Of a stretch of DNA of 34,845 bases, positions 7,050 through 15,797 are shown piece after piece. How positions within the stretch are numbered: position 1 is the stretch's first letter; the number at the start of each line of letters is the position of its first letter. The notes under the pieces were generated by a model, which was not told the origin of the DNA, ran no database searches, and saw only the letters and a program-made list of their open reading frames with translations. The translations under genes were made by a program, and so were the position numbers. Source of the DNA: Haemophilus_D parainfluenzae_AD (GTDB lineage: Bacteria; Pseudomonadota; Gammaproteobacteria; Enterobacterales; Pasteurellaceae); the NCBI RefSeq assembly GCF_001679325.1, contig NZ_LZMX01000009.1. One strand, written 5' to 3'.

Positions 7050-8191
7050 TTCGTCCAACCACCTTGTCCATTTGATGCCCAAAGTTCACCATTATTCTTT
7101 TTCTTCTTACCTTTTTTACCTTTACGTTTACGTGCTTTTTCTGCTTTTGCACTATAAGCGTCTGGTGTCCAAATACCGTCTTGCTTAAACCGCAGCTCGG
7201 TTTGCGTACCGCCTTGACGGCTTAACATGAAACGACGCCCCATTAAGAAGAAGATTGCATCAATATCATATTCTTCACAGATAACATGCACCCGCTGACC
7301 AGGTTGCCACAATGTGCCATCTTGCATTTTATGGTCAGGCACAATAATCGTTAAGGTAAACCCTTCAAGTATGCTGTCGGCGATGTATTTCTTTGCCCAT
7401 TTTTGCAACGCTTCAAGGTTATCAACATCAGATACCACTACGGTTTTAGGTTTATAGGTAGTCATCTCTGAATCTTTATAAACCCATTTTAGATCGTTTT
7501 TGTTATCTTGCCCTTGCTTGCCGTGACTTTGAGCTAAAAAGGTTATCTCACTAAACCGATTTGATACATCAAAGCTTAAATCAGCCTGCTCAAAGTTATT
7601 TTGACTACCGTCTTTCATACAGCATAGCGTTGCAACAGGTGGCGTGCTGTAATCCGCACCGCCTACAATCAGCACGCCATTTGGCTCAAACCACAAGTGC
7701 AAGCCAGCAGAATTAGCACAACGCATGGCAGCATTCCACGCAGTTTCGCCAACATCAATATCGACCTTATCTAACAATGGATTGTTTTCTGCTTTAAGTT
7801 GCACCTGTTTAATCCCTAACGGTTCTACAATCTTTTTTACTGCATCCAATACAGTTAACCCCTTCACGTTCATAATAGGTGCGGAGCAGTCAACAAGTAC
7901 ACTGGCTTTATCTCTACCATTTAGTCGATAGGTTCGATTTGTTTTACTAATACCATGCTGCACGGTATCCACAATACCTGTCATGACTAACGTATCATTA
8001 ATACGTACTTTCACTTCTGCCCCAGAGTAATCCGGCAATACAGTACTGTCTGACGGCACACCAATATCAAACGCAAAGGCATCTGCAGGGATTAAAAAAT
8101 CACTGTCAATGTCATAGTTTTTCCAACTATTATGGGACTTACCGTCAATCTCAACGACAACGTCATTTTCGTAAGGATAATTATCTGACAT
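7046..8191 (-). CDS. Baseplate hub gpP (gp44)
   Basis: 381 residues, starting MSDNYPYENDVVVEIDGKSH. It corresponds to Mu gpP, the gpD-like hub on which the spike sits. Typical segments are DYSGAEVKVRINDTLVMTGIVD near residue 55 and GLTVLDAVKKIVEPLGI near 110. The C-terminus becomes strongly basic (KAEKARKRKGKKGKKKKNN, about residues 348-366), perhaps contacting DNA or the tail tube contents. Overlaps of 11 bp with gpN and 4 bp with the spike show translational coupling. Confidence 0.9.
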   Translation of the reverse strand: MSDNYPYENDVVVEIDGKSHNSWKNYDIDSDFLIPADAFAFDIGVPSDSTVLPDYSGAEVKVRINDTLVMTGIVDTVQHGISKTNRTYRLNGRDKASVLVDCSAPIMNVKGLTVLDAVKKIVEPLGIKQVQLKAENNPLLDKVDIDVGETAWNAAMRCANSAGLHLWFEPNGVLIVGGADYSTPPVATLCCMKDGSQNNFEQADLSFDVSNRFSEITFLAQSHGKQGQDNKNDLKWVYKDSEMTTYKPKTVVVSDVDNLEALQKWAKKYIADSILEGFTLTIIVPDHKMQDGTLWQPGQRVHVICEEYDIDAIFFLMGRRFMLSRQGGTQTELRFKQDGIWTPDAYSAKAEKARKRKGKKGKKKKNNGELWASNGQGGWTK

Positions 8192-9512
8192 AACTATTTA
8201 ACACCTCACCTTGTTCAATATAATTTGGATAACGTATCTGTGGATTTAAACGCAATAACTCATCCGCACGTTTATAATCACCATAAAAAGCATGGGCGAT
8301 TTGTTGCACTGTCCCGGTCATGGGTGCAGCTCGAATAATTAAAGGTGGCTTGCGGTTAATCGCATTAATCGCAAGTTGAGTGAACTGATGAGCGTGTTGT
8401 TTAAGTTGTTCCATGGTGTGGTGTGCGGTGGTGTAAAGTCCAGTATTAGGCTTACCAGCGCTATTTACGGCCTGTTGTTCTTCTGCAATTTGTTGGCGTA
8501 GCAATGCCAAATTCTCTAAAATTTCCGACCGCACTTTCGTGGTAATATAGTCCACATCTTGCGGCAACAAAGCGTCATCTTCAATTAATTCTGTCGCAGA
8601 TTTAAGCAAAACATCCGCACTAACTAATTGCATAAACAATGACACCGCATGCATATCGGTATTTGTTAATGTTGATGGTAACGATTTCATAACAGCCTGT
8701 TGGCTGGCTGATTTAATATTTTTACCTGTTACCAAATCAGAGGGGATCTGTTTAATTTGCTTTAAGGTACGCAACATTTCATCAAACTTAGCACGAGTGG
8801 TTAAATCTCGACGGTTGATAATCTGTGAGAGTCCCGTTTCCAACATAGTCGCTAAATGACGAGCCGAATTTAAGCTTTTCACTTTAAAATCTGTAGAGGA
8901 CACAGTATTAGAGATAGGATATTTCTTCTTATCTAAATCAAACAAACTTCTAACTTGCTCAAAACAACCAAATAATGCGCCGAAACTGCCCAATAAACGC
9001 GACTTAATATTGGCAGCAAATGACACAACCTCCATAAACTCACCATACAATGCCAACACATCATCAACAAAATCTTCAAGTTGTGTAAGTAGTGCATCAA
9101 GACGAGCAAGAAATGCACTTTCAAACACAAAAATCGGCTCTGCGGGGGTGCTTTCGGTAAAAGTTAAATCAATGGCCACATAGTCAATCATGTCCGCTTC
9201 ATGATGAAACAATGCCGACGTACAAATCATATTTTGCAATCGTCCGCGAATAGGATGGACTAATACATCCGCCCCTTGTTTTCCCAGCACACTTAAGAAT
9301 TTTTTGAAATCAGTATAATAACCTTCACCATAAAACACGGCTTGCAAACGTACGGTCAACGGATTTAATCCTAAATCTTCTACATCTGCACCGTTCACAA
9401 AAGGATAGGCGTGTTCGATTGTAGCGCGAGTGATCTCATCATCAACCGACATCACTTCAAATCGCACACCACGATAGCTAGCACGTTGTAATGGCGCCGT
9501 CCAACCTTTCAT
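8181..9512 (-). CDS. DNA circularisation/tail protein gpN (gp43)
   Basis: 443 residues with the DNA_circ_N domain at the N-terminus (MKGWTAPLQRASYRGVRFEV... FVNGADVEDLGLNP). In Mu, gpN is needed for tail assembly and is carried into the cell on the DNA ends. The C-terminus holds a LysM-like stretch (GTVQQIAHAFYGDYKRADELLRLNP, near residue 400) typical of tail hub proteins. It starts 3 bp after the tape measure stop and overlaps gpP. Confidence 0.9.
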   Translation of the reverse strand: MKGWTAPLQRASYRGVRFEVMSVDDEITRATIEHAYPFVNGADVEDLGLNPLTVRLQAVFYGEGYYTDFKKFLSVLGKQGADVLVHPIRGRLQNMICTSALFHHEADMIDYVAIDLTFTESTPAEPIFVFESAFLARLDALLTQLEDFVDDVLALYGEFMEVVSFAANIKSRLLGSFGALFGCFEQVRSLFDLDKKKYPISNTVSSTDFKVKSLNSARHLATMLETGLSQIINRRDLTTRAKFDEMLRTLKQIKQIPSDLVTGKNIKSASQQAVMKSLPSTLTNTDMHAVSLFMQLVSADVLLKSATELIEDDALLPQDVDYITTKVRSEILENLALLRQQIAEEQQAVNSAGKPNTGLYTTAHHTMEQLKQHAHQFTQLAINAINRKPPLIIRAAPMTGTVQQIAHAFYGDYKRADELLRLNPQIRYPNYIEQGEVLNSYVR

Positions 9513-9515
9513 CTA

Positions 9516-11792
9516 TTACCCCCGTTTTAAATCTTGATATTGATACTGAGACGTTTGTTCAGCCACAATCCGCCCATCTAAATCTACTTTAATTTCATTT
9601 TGAATGGTGAAATTCTGACTTTCCACCGCTGTTTTCAAGCCATCGCTGATGGTTTTACCAAACTGCTGAAAGTCAGCTTGATAATTCGCTAAACCCGATA
9701 AATTACCGAGTGTTTGACTCAGTGTAGAATTGGTATCATTGGCAGCAATGGATAACCCGGAATAGCCTTGCCCACGATTATTCATGTTGGCAATTTTTGC
9801 AGCACTTTGTGATGTTCTTGCATCATATTCGGCTTGTGTAAGCGTGCCACGTGCTAAACGCTCCTTCGCAACCTCATCTTTACGTGCGATTTCAGCCACT
9901 TCACCCGCACGGCCTGCCATTCCCCATACAGAATTTTTGTTATAACCAAACCCCTGTGGTGCATAATGGCTTGTTGTTGATTTATTGCCACCGTAAGCCC
10001 TTGCGTAAAATTGATTTTCAAGTTGTTTTTCTTGTGGTGTTTTAGCTTCGGCTTTTTCTTCGGCAATAGCCTCAGCAGTCGTGCGGTGGTCAGCTGCAAG
10101 CATTAAACCAGTAAATGCTAAACCACTCAGTGATAACAAGCCTTTTCCGCCTTTCATCCCTTTATTGATTTTACCTTTTCGACCTAAACCACTTGCCGCA
10201 TCTGCAATATCGCCTCCTAATCCGAAGCTAGCTCGCTTACCGCCTAACAACGCCAACGCACCACTTGCCGCAACAGCCGCTACACTTAAAGCCGTAATAA
10301 CAGTGCCTGCTCGTACAACGGTATTTGTGAGGTCTGGATAAGCCTTTGCATATTCCGTTAATTTGACGGCTGCATCGCCAAGGGCATCATTAAAACCCTT
10401 AACCCCCTCCATTTGGGCAAATTCAAAGCTATTTTTGGCGTTTTCCAATTTGGCACTATTGGTGTCTTGTATCACGGCATGTGATTTATCGACAGCGCCT
10501 TCTGCGTTACCGACTTCTGCCTTCACTTCTTTCCCTAGTTGCACATTATTTCGGATACCAAGTAACGCCATCAAGGCTTGACGATCTGATATCACTTGCC
10601 CAATCGCTGTACCTTCAACCAAATCAGCCATCTGATTTAAAAGAGTTTGCTGTTCTTCTTTTTTCGCAGTTTTGAGTTTTTCCTTTAACGATTTATAACG
10701 GTCATCTTCGCCAACTACCATATCCATAATAGAGCTAAAGGCCTCAATGGAGTTTTTCCCTTGTTTTTTCTCATTTTCCATGGATTTAATAAAATCAATA
10801 CCATGGGTTTTACCATCTTTGCCTTTAATTTCTAACTTTCTAAAACGATCAGCCGTTTCTTTTGAGGTGATTTTTGCCAGTAAGTTGACAAGGTTGTTAC
10901 CCGCTTCATCGCTAGTCCCTGCTGTAACACGTGCTTGTTGGTTTGCAACTAATAATGCTTCAAAACCATTCATACCTGATAACCCTGCAGATTTAGCAGC
11001 GGCCATTTGTTGTGGCAACCAACGAGCCATATCTGACAATTCAAAATTACCGGCTTGTCCTGCCGCCACAGCTTTATCTAATACCGCGCCAATTTGATCT
11101 TCGCTAATACCAAATTGTTGCATAGCAGATATGGCGATTGCGGATAAATCTTCAGTACTAGCACCAGTGGCAACAGCACCTTTCTGCAAAGTTGGCAATA
11201 ATTTCATTGCAGTTTCGGCTTTCACCGTACCAGACGCCAATAATTTATCCAGTGCCGCTAACGCATCCTCTTTCGTCCCGCCACCATTTTCTACCGCACT
11301 TTTTACTGCTTCATGTAATTCTTTCTTTCCGGCAATTCGCCCAGCCACGTCTCGGTCGGAGAAGGCAGTGTTTGAAACCATCGCCAATCGGCGGTCATAA
11401 TCCATTTGTTTTTTCATGGGTTGAGCCATTACCATCGCACCTGCGGCCATACCAGCTCCAACGCTTGCCATTGCAGTGCCTACATTACCTAAGCGTTGTC
11501 CCCAAGACGTTTTCCCCATTTCGGCATTAAGACCCGCAATTTTTAACCGTGTCGCATCAGCCGCGCGAGCTAACTCTCGACTGGTTGCAGTACCACTACG
11601 TTTCAAACGGTTATAAGCCGCAATAGTGTGATTGATTTCTTGCTGGATCTTATGTTCACTTCGCACGCCTAATGTTTCGCGGGCGCTTGCCATGGCTCGT
11701 GTGCTTTGTGTAATTTGGGATTGCGCCTGACGGAATACTCGGCTTGCCTGATCGCGTGCCTTGAGTGTCATGGCTAAATTTAACTCTGCCAT
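9516..11792 (-). CDS. Tail tape measure protein (gp42)
   Basis: 758 residues. It sets tail length and leaves the tail ahead of DNA. The N-terminus MAELNLAMTLKARDQASRVFRQ is typical of Mu-type tape measures; coiled-coil segments follow, then an Ala/Gly-rich hydrophobic region at about residues 100-125 and another near 490-515. The gene follows the frameshifted tail chaperone, the universal order in contractile and siphophage tails. A terminator lies in the 46-bp gap upstream (11827-11850), which may reduce tape measure expression relative to tube and sheath. Confidence 0.9.
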   Translation of the reverse strand: MAELNLAMTLKARDQASRVFRQAQSQITQSTRAMASARETLGVRSEHKIQQEINHTIAAYNRLKRSGTATSRELARAADATRLKIAGLNAEMGKTSWGQRLGNVGTAMASVGAGMAAGAMVMAQPMKKQMDYDRRLAMVSNTAFSDRDVAGRIAGKKELHEAVKSAVENGGGTKEDALAALDKLLASGTVKAETAMKLLPTLQKGAVATGASTEDLSAIAISAMQQFGISEDQIGAVLDKAVAAGQAGNFELSDMARWLPQQMAAAKSAGLSGMNGFEALLVANQQARVTAGTSDEAGNNLVNLLAKITSKETADRFRKLEIKGKDGKTHGIDFIKSMENEKKQGKNSIEAFSSIMDMVVGEDDRYKSLKEKLKTAKKEEQQTLLNQMADLVEGTAIGQVISDRQALMALLGIRNNVQLGKEVKAEVGNAEGAVDKSHAVIQDTNSAKLENAKNSFEFAQMEGVKGFNDALGDAAVKLTEYAKAYPDLTNTVVRAGTVITALSVAAVAASGALALLGGKRASFGLGGDIADAASGLGRKGKINKGMKGGKGLLSLSGLAFTGLMLAADHRTTAEAIAEEKAEAKTPQEKQLENQFYARAYGGNKSTTSHYAPQGFGYNKNSVWGMAGRAGEVAEIARKDEVAKERLARGTLTQAEYDARTSQSAAKIANMNNRGQGYSGLSIAANDTNSTLSQTLGNLSGLANYQADFQQFGKTISDGLKTAVESQNFTIQNEIKVDLDGRIVAEQTSQYQYQDLKRG

Positions 11793-11826
11793 TTTTAAAC
11801 CTTTTTTAAACTTCTTTTAAATCTAC

Positions 11827-11850
11827 AAAAAAAGGGGCTTACGCCCCTTT
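11827..11850 (-). terminator. Terminator between tail chaperone and tape measure
   Basis: Minus-strand stem AAAGGGGC / GCCCCTTT with a 4-base loop (11831-11850), followed by a run of T (complement of AAAAAAA, 11827-11833). It overlaps the stop codon of the frameshift extension (11839-11841). Position before a low-copy structural protein suggests partial termination to lower tape measure dosage, since no late-promoter box is found immediately downstream. Confidence 0.75.
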
Positions 11851-12045
11851 ATTTTTACGACGCATAAGGTTGTAATGCACCGTATCGCCATCTTCAGCCT
11901 GTGTTTTAATACCTTGAGATTTTTGCCAACTACCAATCCAAGCAGACACTTCTGTATGGCTCATTGCTCTTACCTCCGCAGCGTTAAAGCCGAATTTAGC
12001 TAATAAAATGACCGCACTTCGGTAATTTTTCTCAGCTTCAAACAC
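11839..12045 (-). CDS. Frameshift extension of the tail assembly chaperone
   Basis: A 68-codon frame (with GTG at 12045) lying -1 to the gp41-like gene. This frame is open without a stop back to 12105, exactly at the slippery heptamer 12111-12105, giving 88 codons. Fusion by -1 frameshifting would make a protein of about 187 residues: 99 from the upstream gene plus this part (EAEKNYRSAVILLAKFGFNA... YNLMRRKNKGA). This matches lambda G/GT-type tail chaperones, where the longer minor product recruits tape measure to tube. Independent start at the GTG is possible but no clear ribosome site is seen. Confidence 0.8.
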   Translation of the reverse strand: MFEAEKNYRSAVILLAKFGFNAAEVRAMSHTEVSAWIGSWQKSQGIKTQAEDGDTVHYNLMRRKNKGA

Positions 12046-12059
12046 ACTATGTTGTTGTT

Positions 12060-12401
12060 TTATTCGGCTTCGACTTTGCTCTGGCTTTCCCCAGCGTCGA
12101 TGTGCTTTTTTCGCAAATCAGCAATAGCTTGTGTAATCAACACATAATCATCTGTAGCAAGGTTATCCAGTAAAAACTGTGGCGTGAGCTTATCTTGTGC
12201 AATGCCGATAATATCAAGCTGCTCAGATAAATAAGCCAAGTCCACGAGCATTTGCTCAGCTTTCGTGAGTTTTTCTTTCTCATCTAAACCAAGCTCGGCG
12301 ATTTTCTCAAGGGCGGCACATTCGCCACCCAAGGTAAGTAATCGCACTTCAAAGTCAAAACGACGACTATTACCGTAAGGAATACCTAACAATAGACGCA
12401 T
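12060..12401 (-). CDS. Tail assembly chaperone (gp41-like)
   Basis: 113 residues, MRLLLGIPYGNSRRFDFEVRL onward, mostly helical and acidic, as in other short tail chaperones encoded between tube and tape measure genes. The start ATG overlaps the tube stop by 1 bp. Near its end, codons CGA-AAA-AAG (12113-12105) contain the heptamer A AAA AAG for -1 frameshifting into the next frame. The short form should be the major product. Confidence 0.85.
   Translation of the reverse strand: MRLLLGIPYGNSRRFDFEVRLLTLGGECAALEKIAELGLDEKEKLTKAEQMLVDLAYLSEQLDIIGIAQDKLTPQFLLDNLATDDYVLITQAIADLRKKHIDAGESQSKVEAE
12105..12111 (-). promoter_or_regulatory. Programmed -1 frameshift site A AAA AAG
   Basis: On the minus strand the sequence reads CGA AAA AAG in the gp41-like frame (AAG is codon 99). 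It is the X XXY YYZ heptamer that is the most efficient known in enterobacterial-type ribosomes (as in dnaX). Slippage joins codon 99 to the open -1 frame beginning GCA CAT CGA, which runs through to 11839. A downstream stimulatory fold was not worked out. Confidence 0.85.
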
Positions 12402-12775
12402 TATTCTTTAACCTCTTTGAGAGCAGTCATCTGAATATCAATCACGGCTTCGTTATCGACGGTATATTTTTCACCGACTTGCGTAGTAAAACAGCCAAGA
12501 TAAGAGGTGCGTTTATCGTCTTGATTAAGTGGATACACTGTAATCTTCGCATCATTGATTTCCGCCCAATCAATCTCTGAACCATCAATCGGCAGAGCGG
12601 CAGTCAATGAGAGCTCCCAAGTCGCAATTCCTTTGGCAAAACCACGCGCACGACCTTCTGAGTTCATGGTTTTCACTAATTTTCGGCCTGTTTGTTTTGT
12701 AACGTTTAAATCGGTAATTTCAATTTCAACGCCATTTACTTCTAACACTGCCGAACCAGCATATTTTTCAGCCAT
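12401..12775 (-). CDS. Tail tube protein gpM (gp40)
   Basis: 124 residues, MAEKYAGSAVLEVNGVEIEI onward, the length and fold expected for the Mu-type tube protein. KTMNSEGRARGFAKGIATWELSL (about residues 35-57) is typical of the family. It polymerises into the inner tail tube through which DNA passes. It lies 9 bp after the sheath gene and overlaps gp41 by 1 bp. Confidence 0.9.
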   Translation of the reverse strand: MAEKYAGSAVLEVNGVEIEITDLNVTKQTGRKLVKTMNSEGRARGFAKGIATWELSLTAALPIDGSEIDWAEINDAKITVYPLNQDDKRTSYLGCFTTQVGEKYTVDNEAVIDIQMTALKEVKE

Positions 12776-12784
12776 TTAAGCCCC

Positions 12785-14200
12785 CTATAAAATTAAATCA
12801 ATACGGTTAGCGACAACGTGTAAGCCATTTACCACATCAGCTGGGATTGCCGTATCTAAACGATTTGGATCTTGTCTATTGCGTACCACAAGCAATTTAT
12901 TCTTGTTAGCATCAATATTTTCCAAGATTTCTAAATCTTCCAAGCGATACAACACATCAAGGATTTCCGAACGCACTTTTGGTGGTGTGCGATTGGATAA
13001 CTTCGCACGTGGGAAACGCAAGGCAATGCGTTGCTCAATCGCTTTGCGCGTATAGTCAAGTGTACGAATTGTAGTTAAATCTAACCACGCAGGATCATCT
13101 ACATTCGCGGGCGACTTGGTATAAGTCGTAATTGCACGCATAATTTGCACACGATTATTCACCACCGTAATAGGTGTTAAACCATGGAAAAGTGCCTGAT
13201 TGACTTCGGTTTTTAATGGTGTTTGAGTAGCATCAACGGGGGTTAAACCTTTAATCTCAAGCGTATTTAACGGCTTAGCCGGGTCTTCTTCGCCTGCAAT
13301 AATCGCACCATAACCTGCTGCAATTAATGCATTTGATTCCACCGCACCTTTATACCAACCAACCGTAATGCGGTTCGCATTGATTTTTTCAGTATACGTA
13401 GTGCCGCTTGCCAATGTGCCATTAAAACCTAATACACCCACACCAGGTTTTTTCTCAACTGGGCTTGCAACCAAGTCTAAATGTTCACGTAACGCTTTTG
13501 CATTTTTATCATCAGCGAATGGAGAAATAATGACGTGGTAATGTTGACCTGCAACAGATGCAAGTGCAGCAGTTAAATCCGCATTTTCTGCACCATTACT
13601 AAATACAGCTGAGGTCACACTAATACCATCAGCGCGGCTAACTGCATTAATTGAAATTTCATTGCCAATTACACCTTTACATTTTGCTGTTAAGGTAATG
13701 GTGCCTTCGCTCACGGCTGCAGTTGCAGGGCAATAATCGCCAGCATTGATAACCGCTGCTAAACGGGTAGCAATATCGTTTGCTGCTTCGCCTTTTGCGA
13801 CAGAAACAGCATAATCCACACCGCCAATAACGGCTTTCACGACACCGCTTAGCGTGGCTGTACCGGCTAACGTCACGGTGCCTGTTGCGGCTACACCTGA
13901 ATCACTATCTTTTAACCCAATCACGGATAAACGGATTAATGGGTTATTTTTTATCGCTACACGGGTCATTAAATGAGCCCAAGAACCTGCACCGAATTGA
14001 TTTTTAGCATCTAAATCAGAGTACACTTGAACGGGTGCAGTAAAAGGCGCAGTACCATTCACCATTGGTGCAACAATTAATACATTTTGCTCATTGGTTG
14101 GTAGCGTGCTTACCGCATTGCGCGAATTATATTCACTATAAACACCCGGCTGACGAATACTTGCCGGGATATTATCAAAATCAATGTTAGTTTCAGCCAT
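12785..14200 (-). CDS. Tail sheath protein gpL (gp39)
   Basis: 471 residues with the sheath pattern: N-terminal FDNIPASIRQPGVYSEYNSRNA, a variable inserted domain of about residues 100-210, then INANRITVGWYKGAVESNALIAAG and a conserved C-terminal segment (WLDLTTIRTLDYTRKAIEQRI). It contracts to drive injection. It overlaps gp38 by 8 bp. Confidence 0.95.
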   Translation of the reverse strand: MAETNIDFDNIPASIRQPGVYSEYNSRNAVSTLPTNEQNVLIVAPMVNGTAPFTAPVQVYSDLDAKNQFGAGSWAHLMTRVAIKNNPLIRLSVIGLKDSDSGVAATGTVTLAGTATLSGVVKAVIGGVDYAVSVAKGEAANDIATRLAAVINAGDYCPATAAVSEGTITLTAKCKGVIGNEISINAVSRADGISVTSAVFSNGAENADLTAALASVAGQHYHVIISPFADDKNAKALREHLDLVASPVEKKPGVGVLGFNGTLASGTTYTEKINANRITVGWYKGAVESNALIAAGYGAIIAGEEDPAKPLNTLEIKGLTPVDATQTPLKTEVNQALFHGLTPITVVNNRVQIMRAITTYTKSPANVDDPAWLDLTTIRTLDYTRKAIEQRIALRFPRAKLSNRTPPKVRSEILDVLYRLEDLEILENIDANKNKLLVVRNRQDPNRLDTAIPADVVNGLHVVANRIDLIL

Positions 14201-14375
14201 TGTCTTTCTCCTGTTCTTTGCGTGAACGTGTTTCAGTAATCACAATCAAATCACCGTCATTAATACGACGCTGATAATAAATCGACGGCTCAATATCAAC
14301 CGGCGTTTGTTCAATATAGGTATAAGGCTGTGTTTCAAATGGTACCTTAATACCTGGTCTTGCTTTAACTTTCAT
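14193..14375 (-). CDS. Small tail protein gp38 (DUF2635)
   Basis: 60 residues, MKVKARPGIKVPFETQPYTY onward, matching DUF2635 in size and position just before the sheath gene in Mu-like phages. The second half contains VDIEPSIYYQRRINDGDLIV. Role unknown; overlap with both neighbours indicates coupled translation. Confidence 0.8.
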   Translation of the reverse strand: MKVKARPGIKVPFETQPYTYIEQTPVDIEPSIYYQRRINDGDLIVITETRSRKEQEKDNG

Positions 14376-15015
14376 TTTTTACCTCGGTTTCCACCGTAAA
14401 AGGCTCTTCCGCCTGCGTGGTTGGGTCATAAATCCGTCCTTGAACTTGTTCAAGTAACGGTAATGGATCGGATAACTTGGCTCGATAAGCGCTAAACACA
14501 TAGTCAGGATTAGTTTTATCCTGCGTGGCTTCTGGGAAATACCCATCATCAAGCGGCTGAAAATCATCATAAACGGCTTCGTATTCAATCGAGTAAGCGG
14601 TAATCGCTCCGCCCTTGAATAAGGCATTGTTGAAAATAGTGCGAACTCTTGTGGGTTTTAGTGGTTTAACTAATTGCCCCAAAGTTTGCGCATCCAACAA
14701 ACGACGCACGGCAGTAATAAGCTGATTAACGCCAACCTCACGCTCATCAATGCCACCTTGTCTAGCCGCGACATTACTGCGTAAAGATCGCACGGCTAAA
14801 ATAATGACAAAATTCGCGGTAGATTGATGTCGTCTTGCATTGGTACTCATACGCTCAATGCGAGCCCCACCAAAAGTGACAAGGCAAATCGGCAAGCGAG
14901 ACACAGATAAACTGTCGTCGTCTAGCTCTCCACCGTAGCTTTTCACCGTATTAACAAGACGGCCCAATCCTTTTTGCAGACGCTCAACAAGTGCTTGTTC
15001 GATTTTCGTTATCAC
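14365..15015 (-). CDS. Head-tail protein gp37 (DUF1834)
   Basis: 216 residues starting MITKIEQALVERLQKGLG. DUF1834 proteins such as Mu gp37 lie between gp36 and the sheath and are thought to act at the tail end or neck. IIRK-like helices and LPICLVTFGGARIERMS near residue 42 fit the family. It overlaps gp36 by 32 bp and gp38 by 11 bp. Confidence 0.85.
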   Translation of the reverse strand: MITKIEQALVERLQKGLGRLVNTVKSYGGELDDDSLSVSRLPICLVTFGGARIERMSTNARRHQSTANFVIILAVRSLRSNVAARQGGIDEREVGVNQLITAVRRLLDAQTLGQLVKPLKPTRVRTIFNNALFKGGAITAYSIEYEAVYDDFQPLDDGYFPEATQDKTNPDYVFSAYRAKLSDPLPLLEQVQGRIYDPTTQAEEPFTVETEVKNES

Positions 15016-15424
15016 GGCTAAACACCCTGTTTTTCGGATTAGTAAACATCACACCATTATCGCCGTCATCTTCTGTGTTTGAGTTAGCAATACCAAGTGA
15101 AATTTGACCTTTAGCAATCGCCTCAAGCTCTTTTAAGCTTAATTTGTATCGCTCAATAATCTCATCGGTATTACCCACCTGTGACATAGATGCCAAACGA
15201 TAGCGGGTTAAATCACAACAAATCCGCACAAGATTTTGCGGTATATCCAGTAATGGCAATTCATAACGCGCTGACAAATAGCCATCAATTTGGCTAGAAC
15301 TATCCGATAACGCCACATTCAGCACTGTTGTATCAACACTACCGGTACGATCACGATCAGTTAACTCAATTGCATCGAGTTCACCAACACGTAAAATAAA
15401 ATCCGACACTGTGGCATAATTCAT
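14984..15424 (-). CDS. Head-tail connector gp36 (DUF1320)
   Basis: 146 residues, MNYATVSDFILRVGELDAIELTD onward. DUF1320 proteins (Mu gp36) resemble gp6/gp15-type connector proteins that sit under the portal. SSQIDGYLSARYELPLLDIP at about residues 42-61 is the family signature. It starts only 2 bp after the upstream gene. Confidence 0.85.
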   Translation of the reverse strand: MNYATVSDFILRVGELDAIELTDRDRTGSVDTTVLNVALSDSSSQIDGYLSARYELPLLDIPQNLVRICCDLTRYRLASMSQVGNTDEIIERYKLSLKELEAIAKGQISLGIANSNTEDDGDNGVMFTNPKNRVFSRDNENRTSTC

Positions 15425-15426
15425 CG

Positions 15427-15732
15427 TTATTCCTCACACACTGGAACAAGCTCTAACCAAGGATCTTCCGCAAGAATAATCACTTGCTCACCGGTTAAAT
15501 CACCAGCCGGAATTTCTACCGCACTTTCCTTGTTAAAACGATAACCACATCGACCATAAGAGGCTTGCGGATGAATTGCACGTAACGTCACAGCATAGGC
15601 AATAGGATGAATCACATCACTGCCTTTGGGCGCGTCATCCGGCTTATCTAAAGTGCGGTCGGTTTCTGCAGTATTTTCGGACGTGTCGGTTTTCACTTCA
15701 TCGTCTGTCTTGTTTTGCTGTTTCTTTGCCAT
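15427..15732 (-). CDS. Small structural-region protein, FluMu type
   Basis: 101 residues. The first 40 are highly charged and probably disordered (KKQQNKTDDEVKTDTSENTA), the rest compact (AVTLRAIHPQASYGRCGYRF). Its place between capsid and gp36 corresponds to Mu gp35, and similar proteins occur in Haemophilus Mu-like prophages. It has a strong ribosome site, AGGAGG about 5 bp before ATG. Possible decoration or head-completion protein; function not known. Confidence 0.7.
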   Translation of the reverse strand: MAKKQQNKTDDEVKTDTSENTAETDRTLDKPDDAPKGSDVIHPIAYAVTLRAIHPQASYGRCGYRFNKESAVEIPAGDLTGEQVIILAEDPWLELVPVCEE

Positions 15733-15748
15733 AGTTTCCTCCTAGTAA

Positions 15749-15788
15749 TTTCTTGCCTTCCCTCGTCAGTGGGGGGGAAGGCAAGAAA
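15749..15788. terminator. Strong hairpin downstream of the capsid gene
   Basis: A 13-bp perfect stem TTTCTTGCCTTCC / GGAAGGCAAGAAA (15749-15761 and 15776-15788) with a 14-base loop containing seven G. It fills the 65-bp gap after the major capsid gene. On the minus strand no T run follows, so it may protect the 3' end of capsid mRNA or act as a partial terminator rather than a full stop. Confidence 0.6.
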
Positions 15789-15797
15789 AGAGACGGA

